From Clostridia bacterium (GTDB lineage: Bacteria > Bacillota_A > Clostridia > Christensenellales > CAG-138), in contig JAFZCW010000008.1 of NCBI GenBank assembly GCA_017556125.1, forward strand, positions 1-28,647: a stretch of DNA of 28,647 bases, written 5' to 3'. The notes beneath the pieces are model-generated. The model saw nothing but the letters and a program-made list of their open reading frames with translations, had not been told where the DNA came from and searched no databases. Both the position numbers and the translations under genes were made by a program. Positions 1-7,245 of this stretch are shown piece by piece (position 1 is the first letter of the stretch; each line of letters starts with the position of its first letter).

Positions 1-35
1 AAACGAAAGCCCGGAGACGTCATGCGCTCCGGGCT
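1..35 (-). terminator. Rho-independent terminator of ade
   Basis: Read on the minus strand, a perfect 9-bp stem (8-16 with 27-35) with a 10-base loop is followed by a T-rich run (TTCGTTT). It lies about 20 bases past the ade stop codon, so it most likely ends the ade transcript. Confidence 0.75.
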
Positions 36-55
36 GAGGTTCGGCTGGCAGAAGG

Positions 56-1777
56 TCAGACTTCCTGGTCGTCGTAGGAAGCGGAGTCCGTGAATTTCAT
101 GTGGAGCACGTCGAATACGCCCATGTCGGTCAGACGGACCTCCGGAATGACCGGAAGGGCGACAAAGGAAAGCGTGACGAACGGATCGGAACCGGATCGG
201 ACGCCGAGTTTCTTTGCCGCTTCCAGAAGCTTGCGCTGCTTGTCGATGATGACGGCGGTCGGGGCGTCGGACATCAGTCCGGCGATCGGCATGGTCAGGC
301 GGGCGAGGATCTTTTTCTCGCTTACCACGACATAGCCTCCGCCGCAGGCTTCCAGCGCGTCGATCGCGGCGAACATATCCTCATCGTTGTCGCCCGCGAC
401 GATCAGGTTGTGGGAGTCGTGACCGACGGTCGTCGCAATCGCGCCGTTCTGGATCGGCATTCCGCGGAGAACGCCCACGCCGATGCGTCCGGAGGAGTGA
501 TGACGTTCCACGACAGCCAGCTTCACGAGGCCGTCCTTCGCGACGAACAGTCCGTTTTCGCTCGGGACGGTTTCGACGGTGGCTTTCGTCATGATCTCGT
601 TCTCCACAAGGTTGATGACGGTGGTCTTTTCACCGACGCGCAGATCCAGCATATCGGGACGGCGCGGCGCAAGGTGCACGGAGTTGTAGATCTTCGGATC
701 GGGCTTCAGGATGGCGTCGGACTCGGGCTCGAAGACGTTTCCTCCGGTAATGACCGTGACCGGATTGAAGTCCTTCAGATTGTCGAACAGCACCATGTCC
801 GCACGGTAACCGGGAGCGATGGCGCCGTATCCTTTCAGGGAGTAGGTGTTTGCCGTATTGATGGTGGCCATCTGGATCGCCTGCATGGGCGCGATCCCGT
901 TCGCAACAGCTCTCCGCAGGATATAGTTGATATGGCCCTCCGAGCGGATATTCTCGAGATGCTTGTCGTCCGTGCAGAACATCATGCGGCGAGTAGGCAG
1001 ATGGTTTTCCGCGACCTTGCGCATGACCTCCTCGATGCCGCGCGTGGCGGAACCGAGACGCAGATGGATCCGCATGCCGGCGCGGAGTTTCTCGAGTACT
1101 TCCTCATAGTTGGAGCACTCATGATCCGTGTGCGGACCCGCGACGCAGTAGGCGTTCAGCGCGTCGCCGGAAAGGAGCGGGGCGTGTCCGTCGACCGGGC
1201 GGTTCTCGAACAGCGCCAGCTTGTCAAGCATTTCGCCGTCGCCGGATATCGTTGCGTAGTAATCCATCACTTCGCCGAGACCGATGACGCGCGGGTGGTT
1301 CAGGAGCGGTTCCATGTCCTTTGCGGTGATCTTGGCGCCGCTTGTTTCGAACGCGGTGCAGGGAACGCAGGACGGGAGCATAAAAAAGACGGACAGCGGG
1401 AGCCATTCCGTCTGGGCGATCATGTACTGGATGCCCTCCACATCGCATACGTTGGCGATCTCATGCGGATCGGCGACGATGGCTGTCGTACCCTTTTCCA
1501 GAATGGTGTTGGCAAAACGCGCGGGATGCGCCATGGAGGATTCGATATGGACGTGTCCGTCGATCAGGCCGGGGCAGAGATACGCGCCGTTCGCGTCGAT
1601 CTCCTGCTTGGCTCCGGTATAGGAGCCGACTCCGAGGATGATGCCGTCACGAATCGCAACATCGCCTTCGATGATTTCTTCGGTGAAGACGTTTACGATT
1701 TTAGCGTTTTTTACGACAAGAGCTGCGTTGCGGCTGGCTGCGTTGAGAATTGCAGCGCGGAGACGTGATTTTTCCAT
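56..1777 (-). CDS. ade: adenine deaminase
   Basis: Predicted to deaminate adenine to hypoxanthine and ammonia in the cytoplasm (purine salvage and catabolism). The 573-residue product is close to the usual 570-590 of the family. Its N-terminal half shows the amidohydrolase signature PGLIDGHVHIESS with the metal-binding HxH, then VADPHEIANV, GLGEVMDY, DGHAP and CTDDKH. The C-terminal adenine deaminase domain contains GVGVLRG and HDSHNLIVAG. The frame stays open up to an ATG at 1804, but that codon overlaps a TATAAT box. The ATG at 1777 has an AGGTGG ribosome binding site 8 bases upstream, so I chose it. The gene is monocistronic and divergent from hydA, consistent with use of nucleobases as nitrogen or carbon source. 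Confidence 0.95.
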   Translation of the reverse strand: MEKSRLRAAILNAASRNAALVVKNAKIVNVFTEEIIEGDVAIRDGIILGVGSYTGAKQEIDANGAYLCPGLIDGHVHIESSMAHPARFANTILEKGTTAIVADPHEIANVCDVEGIQYMIAQTEWLPLSVFFMLPSCVPCTAFETSGAKITAKDMEPLLNHPRVIGLGEVMDYYATISGDGEMLDKLALFENRPVDGHAPLLSGDALNAYCVAGPHTDHECSNYEEVLEKLRAGMRIHLRLGSATRGIEEVMRKVAENHLPTRRMMFCTDDKHLENIRSEGHINYILRRAVANGIAPMQAIQMATINTANTYSLKGYGAIAPGYRADMVLFDNLKDFNPVTVITGGNVFEPESDAILKPDPKIYNSVHLAPRRPDMLDLRVGEKTTVINLVENEIMTKATVETVPSENGLFVAKDGLVKLAVVERHHSSGRIGVGVLRGMPIQNGAIATTVGHDSHNLIVAGDNDEDMFAAIDALEACGGGYVVVSEKKILARLTMPIAGLMSDAPTAVIIDKQRKLLEAAKKLGVRSGSDPFVTLSFVALPVIPEVRLTDMGVFDVLHMKFTDSASYDDQEV

Positions 1778-1802
1778 ACAGTTGACCACCTGCCTTTCGA
1801 CC

Positions 1803-1811
1803 ATTATAGCA
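1803..1811 (-). promoter_or_regulatory. extended -10 promoter of ade
   Basis: The minus strand reads TGC directly before a perfect TATAAT (1808 to 1803), an extended -10 element. The -35 position is weak (TTCTTT at 1831-1826). Transcription would start near 1796, leaving about 20 bases of leader before the ATG at 1777. That is too short for a purine riboswitch. Confidence 0.55.
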
Positions 1812-1876
1812 AAAAGCGCATTTTGAAAGAAGAGCGATTTTCACGGATCGGCGCTTTTTTTGAAGACGGGGTCAAG

Positions 1877-1905
1877 TTGCAACGGGTACACCGGGATGGT
1901 AAGAT
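1877..1905 (+). promoter_or_regulatory. putative promoter of hydA
   Basis: TTGCAA (1877-1882), a 17-base spacer, then TAAGAT (1900-1905) lie about 40 bases before the hydA start. The -10 matches the consensus at only four of six positions. Confidence 0.4.
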
Positions 1906-1943
1906 TGTAACAGCTTCAATAATAGAACCGAGAGGTACATGCT

Positions 1944-3314
1944 ATGAAGACACTGATCAAAAACGGAACGGTCGTAACGGACGGAAGACGGTTCCGCGCG
2001 GACGTTCTTGTATCCGGAGAGAAGATCGAACGGGTCGGAACGGATCTCCGCACAGAGGCGGATTCCGTCATCGACGCTTCGGGCTGCTATGTGATGGCCG
2101 GTTTCATCGATACCCATACGCACTTTGACCTGGATCTCGGAACGACGGTTACGGCGGACAACTTCCCGACGGGGACGCGCGCTGCGGTGGCAGGCGGCAC
2201 GACGACCGTGCTGGATTTTGCGACACAGGACCGGGGCATGACGATGCAGGAAGCGCTGGACCTCTGGCATAAGAAAGCGGAGGGAAGCAGCTGCAACTAC
2301 GGTTTCCACATGGCGGTTTCCGAGTGGAACAGCGACAGGATCGCGGAGCTTCGTCCGATGACCGAACAGGGCGTTACCTCTTTCAAAATGTATATGGTCT
2401 ACGACAATATGCGGGTGGATGACGGCGCCATGTATGACGCGCTCAAACGTACCGCGGAACTGGACTGTATCGTCGGCGTTCACTGTGAGAACTACTATCT
2501 TCTGCAGCAGAGGATCAGGGAATGCAAGGAGGCCGGGGTGCTGGGACCGACTGCGCATCCGCTTTCCAGACCGGATATCGTCGAAGGCGATGCGGTCGGC
2601 AGGCTGATGCGGATCGCGCAGCTGGCGGGAACGCCCGCCTGGGTCGTGCATCTCTCCACAAAAGCCGGCCTCGAGGAAGCGCTGCGCGCAAAGGCGCGCG
2701 GGCAGGAGATCTACCTCGAAACCTGTCCGCAGTATCTGGTGCTGGATGACAGCTGCTTTGCGGAGCCGGACGGTGCCAAATATGTCATGTCTCCGCCGCC
2801 GAGGAAAAAGGCGGATCAGGACGCGATTCTTGACGCGCTCGGAAGGAATGAGATCGACTTCATCGGAACGGATCACTGCTCTTTCACCATGGAGCAGAAG
2901 GCGCTCGGAAAGAACGATTTCACAAAGATCCCGAACGGCGGCGCGGGGACGCAGAACCGCGCTCAGCTGGTTCATACCGCGGCGGTGCGTACCGGGAAGA
3001 TCACCATCGAGCAGATGGCGGAACTTCTGAGCGGAAACGCGGCAAAGATCTTCGGCATGTATCCGGCAAAGGGACTGATCGCGGAGGGCAGCGACGCGGA
3101 TATCGTCATATTCGATCCGGACGCGGAGGAGACGATCTCGTATAAGACCAACCTGCACAACTGTGACAATTCGCCGTATGAGGGCATGCACACGGTCGGA
3201 AAGGCAAGGGACGTTCTGCTGAACGGAGAACTTGTCGTTGAAAACGGCGCGGTCATCAGGACCGGCAGAGGCAGATTTGTATTCCGCGGAAAGAGTCTCC
3301 GCCCAAACAGATGA
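1944..3314 (+). CDS. hydA: dihydropyrimidinase / hydantoinase
   Basis: A cytoplasmic cyclic amidohydrolase expected to open dihydropyrimidine or hydantoin rings. At 456 residues it has normal family length. The binuclear metal site is visible: H58 and H60 in DTHTHFD, K148 in SFKMYMVY (the lysine carbamylated in this family), H180 in GVHCEN, H236 in VVHLST and D310 in GTDHCSF. The motif GNAAKIFGMYPAKG near the C-terminus is typical of the group. The start has a GAGAGG ribosome binding site. The stop overlaps the next ATG by four bases, so it is coupled to the MocA-like gene. That pairing fits the hydantoinase-like genes found in molybdenum-hydroxylase and purine-degradation loci of gut anaerobes, so the true substrate may be a purine-derived ring rather than dihydrouracil. 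Confidence 0.9.
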   Translation: MKTLIKNGTVVTDGRRFRADVLVSGEKIERVGTDLRTEADSVIDASGCYVMAGFIDTHTHFDLDLGTTVTADNFPTGTRAAVAGGTTTVLDFATQDRGMTMQEALDLWHKKAEGSSCNYGFHMAVSEWNSDRIAELRPMTEQGVTSFKMYMVYDNMRVDDGAMYDALKRTAELDCIVGVHCENYYLLQQRIRECKEAGVLGPTAHPLSRPDIVEGDAVGRLMRIAQLAGTPAWVVHLSTKAGLEEALRAKARGQEIYLETCPQYLVLDDSCFAEPDGAKYVMSPPPRKKADQDAILDALGRNEIDFIGTDHCSFTMEQKALGKNDFTKIPNGGAGTQNRAQLVHTAAVRTGKITIEQMAELLSGNAAKIFGMYPAKGLIAEGSDADIVIFDPDAEETISYKTNLHNCDNSPYEGMHTVGKARDVLLNGELVVENGAVIRTGRGRFVFRGKSLRPNR

Positions 3315-3910
3315 GGATCGGTTGTGTTTTACTTGCGGCAGGTCTATCCAGACGGTTCGGGCGGAACAAGCTCGCGGAACCGGTAAACGGGGAGTCCATG
3401 ATCCGCCATACGGTGAGGATATATGCGTCCCGGGGGTTTGATGTTTCCGTGCTCGTGGCAAACGGGGACAACCGGGAGGTGCTGGAGGCGGCTGCCGGAC
3501 GGTTCGACGCGGTGCCGATCAATCCGCATCCGGAACAGGGGATATCCTCGAGCATCCGAATCGGGATCCGGAGCCTGTTTCTGACGGCCGCCGAAAAAGG
3601 AAAGATTCTGGATGGGGTCCTGTTCGGCGTCTGCGATCAGCCGGGGCTGTCCGGCGATACGGTCGGAAAGCTGCAGAATGTGTTTGCCGAACATCCGGAC
3701 CGGATCGTGGCGCCGGTGCGCGCGGACGGAAAGAGAGGGAATCCCGTCATCTTTCCGGTCGGAATCGTGCCGGAACTGATGGAACTGGAAGGAGACAGGG
3801 GAGGAAGCGCTGTCATAGCGAAACATCCCGACCTTCTTCTGACGGTCGAGACTGCTGCGGAGGAACTGGACGATATCGATACCCCGGAGGACATCGGAAC
3901 GAGAAAGTGA
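3311..3910 (+). CDS. MocA-like molybdenum cofactor cytidylyltransferase family protein
   Basis: A 199-residue nucleotidyltransferase of the MobA/MocA type. MocA joins CMP to molybdopterin, the cofactor form used by xanthine dehydrogenase-type hydroxylases. The N-terminal motif LLAAGLSRRFGRNKL is the nucleotide-binding loop. Later motifs NPHPEQGISSSI, GVCDQPGL, GNPVIFP, GDRGGSAV and DIDTPEDI are as in MocA. The ATG overlaps the hydA stop (ATGA), so translation is coupled. An xdhC-like gene lies about 2 kb away on the other strand, which supports a molybdenum hydroxylase role. A different NTP-transferase substrate cannot be excluded from sequence alone. Confidence 0.82.
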   Translation: MRIGCVLLAAGLSRRFGRNKLAEPVNGESMIRHTVRIYASRGFDVSVLVANGDNREVLEAAAGRFDAVPINPHPEQGISSSIRIGIRSLFLTAAEKGKILDGVLFGVCDQPGLSGDTVGKLQNVFAEHPDRIVAPVRADGKRGNPVIFPVGIVPELMELEGDRGGSAVIAKHPDLLLTVETAAEELDDIDTPEDIGTRK

Positions 3911-3999
3911 GCGGTCAGGGAAAGAATGGGAAGGGCCGTTTATCTGATGGATGAGAACAATATCGCTGCCGCCTACGGCAGTGGGAACAGGTTGCCGGG

Positions 4000-4581
4000 T
4001 CAGCCGTTTAACAGGTGTTCCCTGACATAATCCTCCCACTTGCCGTTTTCGATCAGCTCATGGTAGATTTTGCCCGCCATCTCCTTTGACAGGCGGCGGT
4101 TTCTGAACCGGAATCCCGATTCGCTCTTGTACATCCCTTGCTCGACGGGGATGAACAGGCGGATCTTTTTTTCACCCGCGACGGAGTACAGTCCCTGGAT
4201 GTGTTCGAGTATTTCATCGAGCGCCTGCGATTCCTGACTGAAATGATAGCAGTACAGATAGCTGAGCCCGCCGCCGACCAGAAAGCCGCCGATCCCGATG
4301 GCAAGAGCGAGCAGGATGTTCAGATGCGATCCTATGCTCAGGAGAACGCCCATGGCTCCCATTACCACGGCGGCGGTCCTGACGGTGACCTTCGCGGATT
4401 TGTCGTGGCAGTCACTGCAGATCCCGAACTTTGCGGCCCCGTCCAGATGCTCCGTCTCGGTCGCGATTTCCGAATCGGCCGGGGCGGGGAGCCCGGCGCT
4501 TCCGGAAGTATCCTTAATCACGACGAGAAACGTTTTTTCATATTCCGCGTTTTCTTTGGAACAGCGCAAGCAGGAAGCCAT
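4000..4581 (-). CDS. zinc-ribbon membrane protein of unknown function
   Basis: I do not recognise a named family. The 193-residue product has two CxxC pairs (C4/C7 and C55/C58) that together could form one split zinc ribbon. A hydrophobic stretch of two likely membrane helices follows (about 66-110), then a charged C-terminal domain of about 80 residues ending in KWEDYVREHLLNG. The frame is open upstream to 4647, but ATG 4581 has GGAGGTG seven bases before it, and the upstream part overlaps a likely promoter. It stands alone, convergent with mocA and divergent from the tRNA operon. Confidence 0.7.
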   Translation of the reverse strand: MASCLRCSKENAEYEKTFLVVIKDTSGSAGLPAPADSEIATETEHLDGAAKFGICSDCHDKSAKVTVRTAAVVMGAMGVLLSIGSHLNILLALAIGIGGFLVGGGLSYLYCYHFSQESQALDEILEHIQGLYSVAGEKKIRLFIPVEQGMYKSESGFRFRNRRLSKEMAGKIYHELIENGKWEDYVREHLLNG

Positions 4582-4617
4582 GACCACACCTCCGGATCGT
4601 TCTGATGATACAGATTC

Positions 4618-4647
4618 ATCATAGCAAACGGAGCACTGCACGGGCAA
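4618..4647 (-). promoter_or_regulatory. putative promoter of the zinc-ribbon protein
   Basis: On the minus strand TTGCCC (4647-4642), an 18-base spacer, and TATGAT (4623-4618) preceded by TGC. The predicted start near 4611 lies downstream of the longest open frame, which supports the ATG at 4581. Confidence 0.45.
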
Positions 4648-4709
4648 GAGACAATCGGATTCCTGCCCGAACGGAACGGGAACTGCCCCGCGGGGCTGAA
4701 ATTTTATAC

Positions 4710-4737
4710 TTGCATTTTCCCTTTCCCTGTGTATAAT
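4710..4737 (+). promoter_or_regulatory. promoter of tRNA-Val / 6S / tRNA-Gln unit
   Basis: TTGCAT (4710-4715), 16-base spacer, perfect TATAAT (4732-4737), ending 13 bases before the tRNA-Val. No comparable promoter was found between this point and the terminator at 5101. Confidence 0.75.
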
Positions 4738-4750
4738 AGTATGTGCGCAA

Positions 4751-4827
4751 GGGGTTATAGCTCAGCTGGTTAGAGCGCTACGTTGACATCGTAGAGGTCG
4801 TTGGTTCGATTCCAACTAATCCCACCA
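4751..4827 (+). tRNA. tRNA-Val (anticodon GAC)
   Basis: A full cloverleaf can be drawn. The acceptor GGGGTTA pairs with TAATCCC (one G-T). There is a D arm GCTC...GAGC, anticodon stem CTACG/CGTAG with loop TTGACAT, and T arm GTTGG/CCAAC with loop TTCGATT. Discriminator A and an encoded CCA complete the 77 bases. Confidence 0.95.
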
Positions 4828-4831
4828 TTGC

Positions 4832-5013
4832 GGGTTTCCTGCAGTGTGCGTTATGTCTTTACGGCTATAAACCCTCACGACTATGCCGGGAGCATTTGTT
4901 GAAAAGCGGATGCCAGGCCAGCTTTTAAGCAGGAAGGCTGAAACAATCACAGTGCACCCACCTGCCCTTGAGGCGGGTGTTATAGCAAAGACAGACGGCA
5001 CTTCGGGATTCCT
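4832..5013 (+). ncRNA. ssrS: probable 6S RNA
   Basis: The space between the two tRNAs folds by hand into a long rod of about 180 bases. Stems, from the outside in: 4838-4846 with 4999-5007 (one mismatch), 4855-4860 with 4987-4992 (6 bp), 4864-4870 with 4980-4986 (7 bp) and 4871-4874 with 4975-4978. A large, partly open central part follows, with short internal helices such as AAAAGC/GCTTTT. Size, closed ends and an open middle fit 6S RNA, which binds the housekeeping RNA polymerase holoenzyme and mimics an open promoter. The 3' end GGGATTCC resembles known 6S 3' ends. No separate promoter is evident, so it is probably processed from the tRNA transcript. A different structured RNA is possible. 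Confidence 0.65.
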
Positions 5014-5023
5014 TTAAAACCCA

Positions 5024-5097
5024 TGCGGAATTGTGTAATGGTAGCACCCACGACTCTGACTCGTGTTGTCTAGGTTCGAATCCTAGTTCCGCAGCCA
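5024..5097 (+). tRNA. tRNA-Gln (anticodon CTG)
   Basis: The acceptor TGCGGAA pairs with TTCCGCA. The anticodon stem CACGA/TCGTG encloses loop CTCTGAC with anticodon CTG. The T arm is CTAGG/CCTAG with loop TTCGAAT. Discriminator G and an encoded CCA end the 74-base gene. It begins about ten bases after the probable 6S RNA. Confidence 0.95.
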
Positions 5098-5100
5098 CGA

Positions 5101-5133
5101 AAGACGCCTGTTCTGACAGGGCGTCTTTTTTGT
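5101..5133 (+). terminator. terminator of the tRNA / 6S unit
   Basis: AAAGACGCC pairs with GGCGTCTTT through an interrupted TGT/ACA extension, and the stem is followed by a run of T. It begins four bases after the tRNA-Gln CCA. Confidence 0.8.
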
Positions 5134-5173
5134 TTGTTCCGCGCGTTGTACCGTGACCGGATGGAAACGGCAC

Positions 5174-5202
5174 TTGAACAAACCGTGCGGTACTGGTATA
5201 AA
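5174..5202 (+). promoter_or_regulatory. promoter of the 222-residue membrane protein
   Basis: TTGAAC (5174-5179), 17-base spacer, TATAAA (5197-5202) preceded by TGG, an extended -10. It predicts a leader of about 95 bases before the ATG at 5304. I see no recognisable regulatory fold in that leader. Confidence 0.6.
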
Positions 5203-5303
5203 TGAACTAAGAACGAAACCTATCCGTTATTTCGGCATATCCCTTTGATGCATTACATGCGTATTTGATGATCACATATTCAGAATCAGGGAGGTAGGGA
5301 ACC

Positions 5304-5972
5304 ATGTTCAAATTCTGGGGAGACGGTTCACAGGAAGCAAAGAGCCTTGTCGATGCCATTGTCGTCAGAAGCACGGAGAACTTCAACTGGACGTTCATTT
5401 TTATTCTGGCCGTCGTATTCTATGTTTACTGGACAGAAATCCACAACAAAAACTATAAAGCGGTCTTTGCCGGGCTGGCCCTTTACGGGGTGCACTGGCT
5501 CTATGAGATCGCGAACGCCGTGATCGGGCACTTTTCAGGTTATCCGCTCTGGTCCGTCAGCAACGCGTCAACGACGTTTATCCTGCTGATCGGCGTATCC
5601 TGGGAACTTTCCATGATGTTTTCCCTTGCCGGGATCATTTCATACAAGATGATGCCGCAGGATACTTCCGTGAGGTATTTTGCCCGCAACGGACGGAAGG
5701 GGGTCAGCTGCAAGTTCGTCGTCATGCTGGAGATGGCTGCGCTGTTCGCACTGTTCGAATCATTTCTTGCCGGCACATCCAACCATTCCTTCATCTGGGT
5801 CTACCGCTGGTGGGGCGTCCTGCCTGTGTTCATCACGACGTATGTCCCGTTCTTCCTTGCCAGCAATTATGTGCCTGACTGGGAGCCGAAAAAACGGAGA
5901 ACATTCCTTGCATGCCTGTGGGGGCTCGTCGCGCTGCTGCTGATCGTGCTGATCCCGCTCGGCATCATCTGA
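5304..5972 (+). CDS. six-helix membrane protein of unknown function
   Basis: I do not recognise this 222-residue protein. Hydrophobic segments near residues 27-43, 52-75, 90-113, 136-158, 170-190 and 198-222 suggest six membrane helices, with a short soluble N-terminus. Conserved-looking polar residues inside helices (WLYEIANAVIGH, WELSMMF, LEMAALFALFESF) suggest a channel, transporter or membrane enzyme rather than a simple anchor. The start is supported by GGGAGG a few bases upstream and by the promoter at 5174-5202. It is a single-gene unit closed by the hairpin at 5998. Coding composition resembles its neighbours, so there is no sign of recent transfer. Confidence 0.8.
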   Translation: MFKFWGDGSQEAKSLVDAIVVRSTENFNWTFIFILAVVFYVYWTEIHNKNYKAVFAGLALYGVHWLYEIANAVIGHFSGYPLWSVSNASTTFILLIGVSWELSMMFSLAGIISYKMMPQDTSVRYFARNGRKGVSCKFVVMLEMAALFALFESFLAGTSNHSFIWVYRWWGVLPVFITTYVPFFLASNYVPDWEPKKRRTFLACLWGLVALLLIVLIPLGII

Positions 5973-5997
5973 ACCGGACACGAAGTGAACGGAAAAA

Positions 5998-6030
5998 GGG
6001 CCGCTGGCGACAGCGGTCCTTTCGTTTTCT
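5998..6030. terminator. bidirectional terminator between convergent genes
   Basis: A 9-bp stem (GGGCCGCTG with CAGCGGTCC, one G-T) with loop GCGA is followed by TTTCGTTTTC on the plus strand and preceded by AAAAA. It can therefore act on both the membrane protein gene and the minus-strand xdhC-like gene. Confidence 0.7.
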
Positions 6031-6057
6031 TTGCGTTGGAGAGAAATGCGCCGTTTC

Positions 6058-7080
6058 CTATTTGCTGTAAAGACCGGCACGCTGGGCGATCAGTTCGCCC
6101 GCGATGCTGATGGCGATCTCCGCAGGGGTCTCCCCGCCGATCGGGAGGCCGATCGGGGCATGGACCCGCTCCGGGGCCTCCTTCCGGAGTGCTTCATCCG
6201 GCAGCCGGTCGTAGGTCGCCGCGACTTTGGTGCGGCTGCCGATCATCCCGATATATGCTGCATCCGTCAGAAGCATCTGATAGAGGACGTCATAGTCCGC
6301 CTGATGGCCGCGCGTGACGATGACCGCGTAGTCCCGGTCCGTTATGCTGATTTTTTCCGAGATATTTTTGAAATCGCCTTGAATGAGCCGGACGGCGTCC
6401 GGGAAGAGCTCCTTTGTGCAGAACTCGGGCCTGTCTTCGAATACGACGGTCGAGAAGCCGACATGCGCCAGCACCGGAACGAGCTGCTGGGAGACATGTC
6501 CGCCGCCGAAGATATAGACCATGCCCGCGGTGGTAACGGGTTCGACAAAATAGGAAGGATCTCCGGATGTGAGGACCGAGCGGGATTTCAGCAGGCCGGA
6601 GACTGCGGTCTCGTCTTCCGGATCCATATTCAGAAGGCCCTTTCCCTCAACGAACAGTCCGGTCCGGCTGGCGCCGCCGTCGCTGATCCTGGTCACGAGC
6701 CAGCTGTTCTTCTGCATGCCGAAAAGTGAGACGATCCTGTCAAACAGTCTGATGGAATCCGTATCTCCGCCGGCGAAAAACTGGAAGTAAACCGTCACCT
6801 TGCCGCCGCAGATCATGCCGATGTCCGCTGTCTGGTTTTTGGTAAGATTGAATCCCGCGGTAAAAGCGTTCCGGCTGTCCAGCGCTTTTTTCGCAAGCTT
6901 TATGCTTTCAAATTCGACCGCCCCGCCGCCGACCGTACCGTATGTGCTCCCGTCGGCAAAGAGGATCATTTTGGCGCCGGCGCCCCGGGGAGAAGAGCCG
7001 GAACTCGCGATGACGCTGCAGAGAACGAGATCCTCGCCGCGCCGGAGAGCGTCCGCCATCCTGGAAAACAGTTCTTTCAT
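6058..7080 (-). CDS. XdhC/CoxI family molybdenum hydroxylase maturation protein
   Basis: A 340-residue cytoplasmic protein of the XdhC family, which binds molybdenum cofactor, helps its sulfuration and delivers it to xanthine dehydrogenase-type enzymes. The N-terminal XdhC/CoxI domain shows SVIASSGSSPRGAGAKM and GTVGGGAVE. The C-terminal Rossmann-like domain shows the dinucleotide-binding motif IFGGGHVSQQL near residue 190, VFEDRPEF, VIVTRGHQAD and the terminal APIGLPIGGETPAEIAISI. Start ATG 7080 has AAAGGA nine bases upstream. No molybdenum hydroxylase subunit is present nearby; the MocA-like gene at 3311 is its likely functional partner. Confidence 0.9.
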   Translation of the reverse strand: MKELFSRMADALRRGEDLVLCSVIASSGSSPRGAGAKMILFADGSTYGTVGGGAVEFESIKLAKKALDSRNAFTAGFNLTKNQTADIGMICGGKVTVYFQFFAGGDTDSIRLFDRIVSLFGMQKNSWLVTRISDGGASRTGLFVEGKGLLNMDPEDETAVSGLLKSRSVLTSGDPSYFVEPVTTAGMVYIFGGGHVSQQLVPVLAHVGFSTVVFEDRPEFCTKELFPDAVRLIQGDFKNISEKISITDRDYAVIVTRGHQADYDVLYQMLLTDAAYIGMIGSRTKVAATYDRLPDEALRKEAPERVHAPIGLPIGGETPAEIAISIAGELIAQRAGLYSK

Positions 7081-7116
7081 AACAGGCTGTCCTTTCCGAA
7101 TCTTTTGATGGATTTC

Positions 7117-7125
7117 ATTATATCA
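7117..7125 (-). promoter_or_regulatory. extended -10 promoter of the xdhC-like gene
   Basis: The minus strand reads TGA then a perfect TATAAT (7122 to 7117), 37 bases before the start codon. No good -35 hexamer is visible at the right distance. Confidence 0.4.
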
Positions 7126-7168
7126 CATTATTATTCCGCGGGTTCGGATCCGCGCCTGAAGGAATCCA

Positions 7169-7198
7169 TAGACGAACGGCGCTTTCAGCATATATAAT
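7169..7198 (+). promoter_or_regulatory. putative promoter of the PP2C phosphatase
   Basis: TAGACG (7169-7174), 18-base spacer, perfect TATAAT (7193-7198). Transcription would start near 7205. Confidence 0.45.
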
Positions 7199-7245
7199 AT
7201 TACTTTAAGGGTAATATGCTTTTTTTATTATTATCAGAGGATTGG

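Noticed and set aside
101..1768. A 555-codon open frame on the plus strand opposite ade
   Set aside because: It is the antisense of a clear adenine deaminase, its protein has no recognisable motif and is rich in His, Asp and Arg, and there is no ribosome binding site. It is a by-product of GC-rich codon use.
1777..1943. Purine riboswitch between ade and hydA
   Set aside because: The predicted ade leader is only about 20 bases, and no three-way junction with conserved loops is visible on either strand.
1872..3461. A 529-codon minus-strand frame opposite hydA
   Set aside because: It lies opposite conserved hydantoinase motifs, has no ribosome binding site, and its composition is typical of an antisense shadow.
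4686..4697. GCCCCGCGGGGC palindrome as a terminator
   Set aside because: There is no room for a loop unless inner pairs open, and no T run follows on either strand. It may be chance or a protein site.
4782..4810. TTGACA in the tRNA-Val anticodon loop as a -35 box for the 6S RNA
   Set aside because: At the right distance the -10 would be TCGATT, a poor match, and TTGAC is dictated by the anticodon loop.
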